The notes under the pieces are model-generated. The model saw only the letters and a program-made list of their open reading frames with translations. It made no database searches and was not told the origin of the DNA. The translations under genes were made by a program, and so were the position numbers. From positions 1,300,501-1,364,500 of the forward strand of contig CM024172.1 of assembly GCA_013433145.1 (NCBI GenBank): 64,000 nucleotides of DNA, in the 5' to 3' direction. The stretch is from Ascaris suum (lineage: Eukaryota > Nematoda > Chromadorea > Rhabditida > Ascarididae). Positions 1 to 12,800 of this stretch are shown piece by piece; within the stretch, counting starts at the first letter, position 1, and every line of letters begins with the position of its first letter.

Positions 1-60
1 CGTTCGCCATTTCAACGCTCCGTTCATCATTCCGCCCAGAAGACGAGCTCTACAACTCAC

Positions 61-3000
61 TTCGCAATTTCACGAAGCAAACCATTCAGAAGCAAGGATC
101 GTCGAATAGGCTATTTCTCACTACGTCTGCAATTTTGTCGCTTTTGTGTAAAGCGCCTTCAAGTACCCTCTAGCACATCAGACGAAGAGAGGTTCTTCGT
201 GGTCCGTATTCAGAACCATCCCTGAAGGAGTTTTTCCAGACTTTTTTCATCGCAAAAGTTTAAATAATTTTGTTTTACATCTATCAGCAAAACTTTTCCC
301 CTAAATTTCAACTTTCCTCCCCCACTCTTCTTCTAAGCAAGATAACCAACGATTTCCACTGAAAAAACTCACAAATGGTACCGTGCTCCTTACAAAGCAC
401 TGCGGCAGACTATTCAGATGAGATGAATTAAGATCGGATTCTTTGTTCACGTCATTTACGCAGTACATGTTTTCCACACTTCCACTTCCCGCTATTTGAT
501 GCATTTGAAACTGTCCACACCACACCCTCTCGCACATACATAATTTCCGTTGTGAAAATATCAAAGGAAACAGCTGCAGCTCATCCCTTGTTGGGCAATA
601 ATGCTGGACAATGCCTACCTGCTGATCAGTTGCTTCCTGTTGCTCACTGTCGGTTTTTTTCTCGCTCTCATCTGCTGGAACAACAGAGCTCATTATTACA
701 TCCTCTTCTGAAAGGCAAACAGATAGATGACGACATAATGGCAAAGCACGTCACGCATCCTTTTGCCATGAAAGAGAACACCTTATAACATCCCAGTCCC
801 ACGTATTTATCAGCAAAACGCAAAGAGGTGCAAAGATTACAAGCCAAACTGCCGACAAAACGGCTATAGCGAACAATAGCGTTCAATCTACTCATATAGT
901 CCAACTAGCTGCACTTACTTACTAGCATTCCAAAAAAAGGGGAACACAAGGGCGTCCCGCTTTTCAACCACTGCCATTCAATTTCGTTCTTTTGCACCTT
1001 TTCACCAATTTTAATGCCTCCACATCACAGAACTCGACTGGAAAACCAGAAGATATAAAGCTTCGCATCGTACCAACAAATCAATCCTTATATGAAAAAA
1101 CAACTCACCATTTTGCGGCTGGTCGCCCGTTTCAGATGGCAAAACAACGAAATCGTCATGCATATTTTCAACGCTAAATGGCGTGCCTCGAGAAAGCAGT
1201 TCACGGATATGCGTCACACTCATATGTGAAAGCCAACGCACCACTTGACGATCCCTCGTACCCGACGGTTGATCCTGATATATGCATATGTTCTCCTAAT
1301 AAAAAAAAAGGTGGTGAAAATATTCCTGAGTAATAATACTACTTTGGTGGTCTTCTATAATTCTTAACAAACTATTTCTATACCATACTGACTTTACAAA
1401 CAATTTTAGATCAATGACTAAACGAAAATGAAACTTTAAAAGAATACTGCAAAACACAATTAAGCTCGTTCTTAAACTATAAACAAAAATCATGCTACTT
1501 TCTAAAACGTTTGCGTCTTTATTCAAACCGATTCTCTCACGATTCCCTCTCCGCCCTCCTCTGCACTAACAATAAACCACCTATTTACAAAATACTTCAC
1601 GACTATCTTCAGGTCACAAGCTTCTTGAATATCAAATCTCCGCGCCATCAGAAGGCAAAGAACGAATAGGAGTCACTAAGAAAATACTTAAAAGTTAGAG
1701 AAAATGCGGAAAGCAGTAACCATAAACCGAAGCAGCATTGTTTCATAGTCGAAAGGTGCGCCACTCATCGACAAGTTCGCGAGCACGACAACACGCTGAA
1801 CATAATCGGCGAAGAGATCGACAACACGACGCGAATACTCGTTCGCTTCAATCTCTCAAACAAACACATTATGCGCCTTCATTTCCATTAGCAATTCATT
1901 CCCCTGAACCCTTAGAGGTATGGTTAAACGGGTTCAAATTAGTGCAATGACATTTTTAAATACTACGGCCATATGCAGACTTTGCTTCAACTTTCAAAGA
2001 ACACCAACAACGAACGAATCTTCCTCAGCGGCACCTTAAATCGATACGATGCAACTACAACCGATAACATGTGCGTTCTTTAGCAGCTTCACCTCTTCAC
2101 CAATTTCTGCCCACGTTTCGCAAGCTTCCCGGACAGGAAAATGCAGTAAACTGTGAAAAACTCATCACTCCGCTTGCTGCATCAAAGACAAACCTTCATC
2201 TCTTTGCAAAAAAGTATGAAGAAGCTGAGTGATTGAACGTTTCTCCACTCGTAATACACTCGCCACTAAATCCACTTTACCCACGCCAGCAACATCAGCG
2301 TATCGATGCACATCATCATATGAAAGGAACCGATCCAACTCCGATTCAGCCAATGTCACTCGCTCCGCTGCGCTGTTGATATCTCAAAAAATCAATGATA
2401 TCAACATTCTTAACTAATTTTACTTCTGAGCACAAAAAAAAAAAAACAGGCTCACTATCGTCACTAGCATCTTAGCACTGAATGAGTAGATTGGTGGAAG
2501 GGTGATGTCAGCCGGGTCACTCAACTCAGATTCCCTCCTCTTCTACTCTTACTGGAAGAAAACTCTTTAAGGCTCTAGAAATGTTTCTAGCACTTATTAT
2601 TATTTCCTCGAAAAATTGCTTTATTTAACTCCCACTGACACATTCACTTTCACTTACTCTTAACAGAAATCTGCTTGTGCACAGTTCTTTAAGCTGAAGG
2701 CTATCATCTCCTAGTATCGACAGCACTTGTCTATTACAGCCTTGCAGCACTGATTCTCATCGGAACTTCACCCAAGAGATCATTAACGAATTCAGGTGAG
2801 TCATACCTTAAAGTATTTTAACAGTATTCCCGCTAAATTCAACCATGCGGCAATCCATTCTTCACTAGGACGGCTATTATCATTCAAAAAAAAAGACGTT
2901 CTCGATCAAAAGTTCAGGCACTTGTAATAATTCGTAGGCCATCACCAGCACCAGGTTTATAAAACTCTGATATTACCAATCACTAGGACGGCTATTATCA

Positions 3001-3887
3001 TTGAAGACGTTCTCGATGATGAATCGACGAATTTGCACACGATTGTTACTAGATAGCGGAGAAGTCACCGAATAAATGCAGAAGTTCAGGCACTTGTAAT
3101 AATTCGTAGGCCATCACCACAAGGTTTATAAAACCTGAAGCCAATCAAGTCTTATATCACCTTTCTGCCGACTACATCAATAAAAAATTTTGTACTACGG
3201 GTTCGCGATGCAACAGGTACGCCTAGAATTGCTTGCTGCAAACATAATCGACCAGAAATTTATCATCTCTTTTTAAATGAACAGACAAATGAGCAAAGCA
3301 CACTAATAACTATTCAAAATCTATTTACCTATTCATTGATAATATGGGCGATCGGACTTTGCGCACATTCACATAGATTGAGATTAAATTACCTGTCCCC
3401 CCCCCCTCCCATATTAATTTCCTGCACCTACCTGATGGCTAATTGCAATACATGAGGAATGCTCATGGGTTTCCCGACGTTGATTTTACTGTTTATGAAG
3501 TGTCCAGGACATGCGCCTGGAACGCTTTTAACGACACCTGCACAAATAAGCATGAGGAGATCATAAAGCCAATTATCGTCTAGGTTCAAATGCCCACCTC
3601 CAATTCTGTGACCGGAGAAAAACCTCAGTAAGTCACACTCCCCTCCTCGAACCAAGCAGTATTTAAATGAACAATACACAGATGACAATTTTTCTTTGAT
3701 AGGAATTGAGAGAGGAACTTCTTATATAATATATATATGAAAGTTTGAAGTAAGAAACCAGATTCTAGGCGAGTGACCGGTTGATCCATCTCTCGCATCA
3801 CCTGCGATAGCGTGACGCTCCGACCCGATTGCATCAGATTCGAGAGTGCCCGTACCATTTCCAAAATATCCACATCTCCCTCACCAC
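61..3887 (-). CDS. BAG6: BAG6-like exons 26-33: conserved C-terminal helical domain, partial
   Basis: Exons: 3759-3887, 3432-3579 (or short form 3538-3579), 2977-3134 (or 3'-terminal part 2977-3048), 2194-2372, 1721-1854, 1109-1274, 619-707, and tentatively 61-110. The order LYDLLMLICAG, ELLHLFGDF, NNRVQIRRFIIENVF, KVDLVASVLRVEKRSITQLL, RRVVDLFADYVQRVVVLANL, RQVVRWLSHMSVTHIRELL follows the vertebrate BAG6 domain segment by segment (ALLSLLCQ, VVMLLHGHF, QLRSFF, IRTNLEFLQEQF, LLELCNQGLFECLALNL, LVSWLTTMMGL). Exon 32 is an acidic Glu/Ser/Gln linker. Exon 33 is the weakest: chosen for a GTGAGT donor and matching phase. The nuclear-localisation and BAG-like end are not in the window. Confidence 0.78.
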
Positions 3888-6800
3888 CTATAATCAACCA
3901 CGATGACCACATCACTGCAACTAACGACGCTCGCTTTGAAAAAAAAAAAAAAAAAATAAATAAAAAATCGCATAATACGGTCTCATTAAGCTATCATTTG
4001 AAAGAAATTAGCAGGTGGCAAATCTCATCTGAATGACCACAAATGGGCTTTGTCCGCGCAGCATTTTCACACTACATCCAGCGCAGCGTAAACAAATGAA
4101 ACACCATTACGCTACGTCGTAACCTATTGTAATTCTCGTAAGAGGAATTGCACCCACCTTCCCTACCTCATGAAGCCTTTCTTTTTTCTAAATCAACTTC
4201 ACCTTACCAGAACCCTCCTTATCCCTTCGCCCCATTTTGCTTACTCATATTTTAATCATTTAAAAATTGTGGCACAACCATAACAAATACACCACATTTT
4301 CAGTATAGTATAACACCATATCAAATTACCTGCAATGACTACCTTCACATTCCGCCAATAGCATCACCAGTTTATCAAAAATTCTCAACCTTTACTGTCA
4401 TTTAGTTAACAAACCACAGATCAATTCACTAAAATTCCACTCGCTAAGCCATTATAATTGTTCGAAAATTGTTACAACACCTACTTCTCATCGCTTCTTT
4501 TCTCTCTTCTCCCACCCCTCTACCCCCCCCCCCCCCCTCCTCGCCTACTCTTATTCTAAGCAAATCCACATAAATAAAACTTTAATGTAATGAAGAGCCC
4601 AAAGCTATAAGAAAAACGAAAAAAAAAACTAATCACTTTGCGCATTCTGCTCGTCCCGAGGAGCCTGCTGAGTTCCTTGCGATTGTGCCGTCTGAGGGAC
4701 GTCACTTGCGTTCGACGCAGAACCGTTTGCATTCTGCGCTGTCAGATTCTCGAATACATTCATTTGCATTAATTGCTGTCGACGTGCATCATCCATTGGC
4801 TCCTATGTTGATACTATTATATTCGAATCAAACACAGAGATCGTCCAAATCAATGACATCTGTTCGAAATTTGCTGCGAATCGTAAACAAAATCTACCTT
4901 CCTCCTCTAGTAATAAAACTGAACTGGATCGAATCATCCAAATTCGCAACTTCAAGAAATTCCTATATCTTTTAATCGTCATAGCAAATAAACCAGCATA
5001 ACCACCTCATGAACCACCATCTTGATAATACCAATCAACTACATTCACGGCTAACAAGCCATCTAAGAAACATTACAGCATGTTTTCTTTCCCCAGTCTA
5101 AGGTCACCGACATGTTCACTGCTCCAATGACAAGAAAATCGGTAGTGAGCCAACATCCGATTAGTCAAACAGCCTCCTCTCAACTCTAACGGAGAAAGAC
5201 GCCATCCTTCTTAAGCCAAGCCATCCACTTTCAGTCATGATCACAAAACTCCGACGGAAAAGTTTCCTCCCTTTCAGAACGCAAAAACTGTTTCGTATGT
5301 ATATCTTCTCAAGAACACATATTTTTGCAAATGTATATTATATACCGCTGGTGCATCCCTTAAAGTTTTTGGGCGAAGAAAACTCTCCTCAATAAACCCC
5401 TCCAGGATGACGATCAATTCATAATCACCGGTGATTCCATTCCTCATCGGCAAGATATTTCTGACATCATCAATGTTTCTTTGGTCACTTTCCTATTCAT
5501 ATCAGATAATATAATGTATATACTTTCTTGCCTGCAAGCCATATCAATCCTTAAAACTCCGTTTAAACACACGTCCGCTTGAAAAGTTACGAACTGCATA
5601 TATTAGTCCCAAATTTAAGACCCGTTCAAACATGATCTTCCACCTTAAATATTAATTTCCCACTCCTATGTCGCAACTGAACCAATTCCGTTTCCGTCCG
5701 TGATCAACGTTTGATGAAATCTGACAACTGCGAAAGACGCTCCCCCGTTTCAGAACAAACTCATTTTCAGAAGACAACAGACGGCCCATGCCTTAGGGCT
5801 CACAAAAAACAAATACGGTATGCCCTTCCCATGAATGAAGAGCTTGAAACGTCAAATGCATTCACGCTAAAGTTTCGAATTTCTTATGAACGGTTTAAAC
5901 ATTACATTACTAAACAATCGAGAAGCAATGTAAACCCACGATTTCAATATCAGCGGAGAGGGATTCAAGTTCGACAGGACCAATCATCGGCACAGGTAAT
6001 CCGATAGCTCGCATCGACGTGCTCACAATCGGTGTTATGCTATAGTCTAAAAGACAATAAACAATAATAGAAATATATTCTCATAACATGCACCCATCTA
6101 ATCCTTCCGTATGCCTTCTGAAAAGCACGCATCTCCCCTCTCCCACTACAGGGCGCTCAGCAGTACTTAGCAATAAAATGCAAAAAATCTCTCTCGAAGT
6201 TTGCAACAAATCAAAAAAAAACCTATAGCAATATTACACCTGCCAACCGATCTTACTTCACAGTATCATAATTCGCGTTATAAGCGCACCACCATTAAAT
6301 TAACGTCTATGCAATGAATTTCAATGTAAATCCCTCTACAGTCCACTACCCGTCCATTAGTTTGTATGTCTGGAAATGTGGGCATTCAACAAACTTATTC
6401 CACCTCTATATATCCTCTTCAACAGGAACTAGTCACATCAACCTAACGATTGATTTAAAGAATTCAGATGAATGGTTAATCAATCAATTACAGATCAGCA
6501 CAGATCAGTTAATGACTCACTGAAAGTCTCGAATTCGCCATAGGCAGCACGCAGCTCTCTGGCCACATCTGAATCAGTATCAGCCATATTTGCCACCGCT
6601 CTGCGAATCATCACTTCGATAACACTTGAGAAGTGTTCAGCCCGTTCGAATACCGCTTCGCCTCGCTGATTCATTACGATGTGATCGTCGGTTTCATCTG
6701 TTCCACGCACTTCATTCTTCAAATAAGTACCTCAACAATTCTGAGGCAAAAAAAAAACCACTCGGCCACTGGGTAGAGTGTAAAAATTTCAGCGAAAATA

Positions 6801-9800
6801 AATGAAAGGAAATGAAACACTACCAACAGATGAAAGAATTCAACTACATGAGGCAGCGAACCTCTCGGATCCCGCAGCTCGGCGACTTGGGGGCTAATAT
6901 AGGCCCGCAATCAACAGAAATACTCTATCCTGTATTATATTGGCCAAATGTAACAATAACAGTCTTTCACACAGCACTATCGATATCTCAAACGGGGAGA
7001 AGGATATCAAGAAAAGCAACAGCTTCAATGCCATCAGCATCATATCCGAGCAAACAGCACTCAGCCCACTACGACTCGAACAAGATGGAATATGCTCAGT
7101 GAATTGTGTTGCATATTGCATTACTTAAATATGGAAGGATGCAATTCAAAATGGATTTAATAATTGCAAACAATTCGTGAATTTTTTTACTAAGCCCATA
7201 AATTTTTTACTAAGTGTGCTCTATAAATTAAAAAAAAAAACTGCACTATGGTACCAAGATGAAAACTAATCGAAAAAAAAACTTACCCAGCGTGCATTAA
7301 TTGATTTGGCATGTTCGAATTCAGGTGAACCAGCTGCGAGATTACTTTGTCTTCTCATTACCGCCTGAAAAAAAAACTTTTTGCAAAGCATTTCTATGTT
7401 TTACAATCAAGATTACTGGATGGAACATAAAACAACGGAAGTTTATGCTTTCCTTGCAAGCAACGGAGGATTTACTATTAATATTAATGGGTACATACTA
7501 CGACATCCTGAAAACTTTCCGGCTCGAAATTCGTCTCCGGTTCGGAATATCCTTTGCTTAGGCAAAACAAATCGCTCACAATACCCATCTTCATCCCAAT
7601 ATACAAAGTAGCACTTGCAAAAAAAAAAAAATCATTAATTCACAAGCAAAAATGAATTGATGAAAAGTAAATGAAAATCAACACTACCTCACGAATAGCC
7701 GTGATCGTATTCTCATAATCTGCTGAATTACGTACGATCGAACGAGGATTACAAAAGCGCGATTGACACGGTAAATACGGATCAGTGGTATAGATCACCG
7801 AATCATGTGGAAATCGTGGACCAACGAACATTCCCGATGGTGCCTATGAATGAAACAGAAATGACGAAGTATCTCGCTGAGAACTTCTACTGTTCAAATC
7901 AATATACAAGAGTCCTTTTCAAGACTTAATCCTTGAAAAGTCTCAAAATCTAATATTCGGACTGCAGGTAAAAACTTTAGGTGCTAAAGGCTACGCAAAG
8001 GAAATAAGCGAAACACAGATGGTAAGAAAGAAATGCACAATATTTTCATATAAAACTCATTTTTGAAAACCTAATAGATTTCTTTACTATTTATTACTAG
8101 TTAATATATGGAAGGGTCACCTACCTCGGCATCTTGTGTGGAACTCGATGCGCGATTAGCATATGCCCGTCGGATCCACGAGATAGCCTCCCTGAAAAAC
8201 AATGTCGTTTTAAATTCTTACCAACCTCAAATTAGCAATTACGAATGCCTCAACAAATACTGGTCACAATATAATCATAAAGGATAGCAAACTGCGAGCA
8301 ACATTTAATGAACCATATCAAAGCCAAAACGTCTAAAAGAAAAGGACGAATTTCATTTCTACCAAGTTTCCAGCAGACTTCGGAATAAGCATAATTAAGC
8401 ATTAAAGGAAAACATCAAAAATAAATACTGCAAATAATTGCTTCACAATCTCTTCAACAACTCTCTTAAAAAATCAGTTCACCCCCGCCCAGCGTGGCTA
8501 TTTCGGTTAGAGGACAAACGAAATCCTCACCTATTGCGTGTATTCCTAGATGGTCCAACATTGTCTGTGTGAATGTGCATACCGTTTGCTGCCGTTGCCG
8601 CATTGTGAGCCGTTGCGGAACTAACTGCATGGGCCGCTGCGGAATTAGCCGCATGTACTGCAGCATCTACTGCTCTGCGAGTTGCCTTAAATCGAAGATA
8701 TAGCTGAACCAAGAAAAGCATCAAAAGAATAAATAGCAAATCCTGTAATAATACCTTGACTCTACACAATTCCCAGCTCCCCCTCACTAAAAACGACTTT
8801 CACTATTGAATGAAAGGTTGTTTTTTGGGTGTTGTTAAATAGATCTCCTAACGGAATGTCAAATTGCCAGCAAGAATGCGCCATCCGTCAAAGTCAGAAT
8901 ACGTTTATCTACACACTAACCACTCATGCAAAGCATGAAAAAAGCACTCTGCAAGCAAATATGTTTATTGGCTAGAAAGGAAGCTGCCGCGAGCAGCACG
9001 ATGGCGAGACAACGACCGAAGTATGGGACATAGATAATACCTCAGCATTCGCTGCTCCATTTGTACGTACGATCACTTGGCCCATAATGCCTGGAGCAAA
9101 ACGCGCACGGAATGCGTGCATCATTGGAGCCGCAGCTCCCACCTGAAAGCAATCCGCAAGTGATATCACGACAAATTTCAAACCTGAATAAGCTGGACAG
9201 CGATAGCACTGAATTCAACATAAACGAAACGAAAATCGTGGCAAAATAACAGCGATACGGCATATGAAAATCCGTTCCGGTTCCGGAAGCAATTTCTGGA
9301 AACGGCTCTAGAAACCCCTTCTCATAGAGTAGAACTTTTTTACCTTGTACATCAATAAAAACCAATATTTTGGTCCGATCGTCCGACATTGCTCCTGCTA
9401 AAATTAACAGGCAAATGACCAATGTTAAAAGTTTCAAAAACCTTTGGTCTTCTTTCGAACGGAATCCTTGTAAAAGAAGGATGCGAAACAAGATTCGGAA
9501 CCTACTCTCAATAGGTAAAATTTTCAATGCTAACCTTGAGGAAGAAACTTTTGATAGGCATCTAAATCAACAACCTTCGAGGAGCATCTAACAGAACCCA
9601 AATTTCTTATTTTGTCCAAAAAAAGCAATTTTTATACATCCGAATGAAACATATTAAATTTAAAACCACAATTAACGACAATCTGGTACCAAGTGCACCA
9701 ATATCAGATCTTCCCCTTTCATGGGATACACATCAATACTTGAAAGCATCTTCTCATAAAACGCAAATCGAAACCTGATGTGGGCGTGTAGCCGAAGGCG

Positions 9801-12800
9801 CGAGTGGATTCGCACTAGCACCATCTCCTGTAGCATTATTCGAGTCAGTAGCTTGCGAACTCGCTGCAAGAAAACCTTTCTGTTCAAGTGCTCAAGATAT
9901 GTTTTTTACAACGACCCTCCTTCCACTGTAGAAAAAGTTTAATTTTGAACGTTGGAATATTTTTGCATCGAAAAATTCCTTCTGGAAAACTTTCGTGTTG
10001 AAATTTTCGAATTCAGGTCGACTAAGTTCCTTGTTCTCTGCTTTATAAAGCAATAATCTGATCATTAAACTAGCATAATTTGTGTTATAATTTCTGAAAA
10101 TAACACGGAATTGTTAAATGCTCTCACAATACGCTATCAACAACTTCCGCCTCAACCATTTGAAATAATTTAGCTGTTAAGGCACCTCTCGAATACCACG
10201 GCAAGTTGAAGAGTTTGCCATTAAGCTATAATATATCGCCATTACGTCTTGCTTATGCCGCATTTTTATGCATAAGAACTCCTCAAAACTAACTTGGAAA
10301 ACACACCAACTCGTCTAAAACAATAGCTCCCTAGAGCATAACTCAGAGCTTCTACTCCTCAAACAACCAAAACCTACCGCATTCTAACCACACATTATAC
10401 CATATTTACAGTAATTGCGTGCATCATATTTTAAAATAAACGACAAAGCGAAGAGAGCGGGGGGGGGGGGGGGGGGAGGAGAGGAGGGGAAGAGGAGATG
10501 AAGATGTAATGGGAGAAGATACAGCACAACTTATTTCCTCTCATCTGAGAGAGGAGGAACCTTATGATATGTCAGCTTGCTCTCAAAGGTAAATAATTAC
10601 CTGTGCCGCCTGCTGCGTGAGTCGTGTATTGTGATGATAAACTAGGCCAAACATTGCCAAGAGTACCACCAAAGAAATTTCTGAAAATCTGCTGGATACC
10701 CGCATTCGCTGCTGCCGCATCCAGGGTACCGTTCGCTGAAAAAAATTTACATCCAATACGTTGATACATATTCACCTATATAAGAACTGCCCATGTTCTT
10801 ACGCCTATCGGTTTATTTGCATAAAACTTGATCGTCATCTAAACCTCTCTCAATTAAATTATATATGAAATAAAATATGGGTTTATTATGCATGTTAATA
10901 TTGTATATTTATATCAATAATTGCATAAAATAATAAAATATTACATGAATGGTTTCCATCGTCAAAATGATAATAATGAACAACATTATGTACGATTCTA
11001 AATAATATCAACAAATAATACTAACATCGTCAATTCAACTGTACTTCTCTAAGCCCATCACTTTTGATAGATCTCTTCTAGAACATTCATAATCACCATT
11101 AATATTAAAATCATCTATTGAAGGCAAATAGTTCGCCCATACAATCCCGATAAAAGTTCATAATCACTAACAGCATTCGGTAGTACAAAGTAACTTCATC
11201 ATAAAACAAAAAGTACCACTCAGCTCCTCGTTCGGACCACCCCCCCCCCCCCATTAGACTAATATTAACCTGTAAATCCCATCACCATGACACTACGTCT
11301 CCGTACATATATCTTTGCGCTAAGATGTTTGAAAGGAGTTAAGAAAATTGAACGCAGTTAATAATGCCCAAAATTTTGCGTAAATTTTATACCCGCCTGG
11401 CCAGTTCATTAGTAGGCCTTGCGAGTGGTGCATCAGTTAACATCAATAAAACATGAATGTGTTGTTGCATCTTCCATTAATCACTGACAAATCATAAAAC
11501 CGGTTGTCCAGATTAGGCAAAGCCGTCTCGAAATTTTCCCCATTCTCAATGCCCTTACCAGACAAACTACTTTCCAGCCATAATCGAATATACGTTGAAT
11601 ATAAGCTTAATTTAAATAAATATTTTAATCATGATAGTTAAATTTCAATAAGCAAGCACCTTTAATTCAAGCAACTTTCAATTTCAATAAGCATTACACG
11701 GAAAGATGCGCTTAAAAAATAGAGCATTACATGACTAAAGCATCATAATTTTTTCCTCCCACACGATATCAAGTTGGAAAATTTGCATTAAAAAAACGCA
11801 AAGCTGCAACCTTCTCGAATTTGCGGCTTCCACATATTCTCAACGCTTAAAAAACACCAACAATATAGGCATTGCAAAATTACAAGCATAACAGCACAAC
11901 GTATGGCAAATATAACATACGCTGAGTGCTTGTCGCGGAAGTGTTTGTAGTCGTTATTGCTGTCGCGTTTCGATCAACTGTCGTTTGATTGTGGTTTTGC
12001 TCTTGAGGCGGCTGTGATGGTGGTCCGTTTTGTCGTTGTTGTCGTAGATTTTCCCAATTCATTGCTGCAATACCGCAAGTGAACATACTCAAAAGCAGGT
12101 CTCCGACGAGTTAATTTCCGGAAATACAACTAAACTGATAAAGGATATGGTGGTGAATTGGTATGAGAACGTAACCATTCGTTAACCATATCCTAATGCC
12201 GCAATAATCAAGAACAAATATTCAACACCTATATGTCAACGAAATAACATGCTTAGGCTCGTTGAAATGGCCTATACTGTACTCTCGTTGAAATGACCTG
12301 TACTGTACTCTCGTTGAAATGACCTATACTGTACTCATAACTACTTACACCAATGACACTAATAATTCCTGAAATCATTTACTGTACTGCTAACCGCTGA
12401 TAAACAGCCTGCTGATAATTTTTGCAAATGCAGCATTCTCGAAGGAATCACGCTCAATTTAAGTTTGATTGAAAGACAGAATAGAACGAAACTTTCGGAA
12501 TGTGGTGACTTACAATTCGCAGATGCATGAATTCCTCCTGCAATTGCTTGGCCAGGTGCAAATTGAAAATGAGCGGCTTGCAGTGGAATCGGTATCGCCA
12601 TCGGTACAACACCTGTAATTAACTACAATGCATACTGCTCTACATTTCACATGAATTTCTTTTCTAATCATAAACAGCATTCAAGAATAAAATATAAGCA
12701 AGCAATAACTTACCAGTGGTAAGAAAGTGTGGAGCATGTGAGCTGTTAGCAACAGTGAAGAGTGCCGGTGGAGTTCTCGTGTAACCTGGTGCCAAGGCTG

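Noticed and set aside
12259..12336. Regular repeats considered as a CRISPR array
   Set aside because: Head-to-tail copies without spacers, in an intron of a eukaryotic gene.
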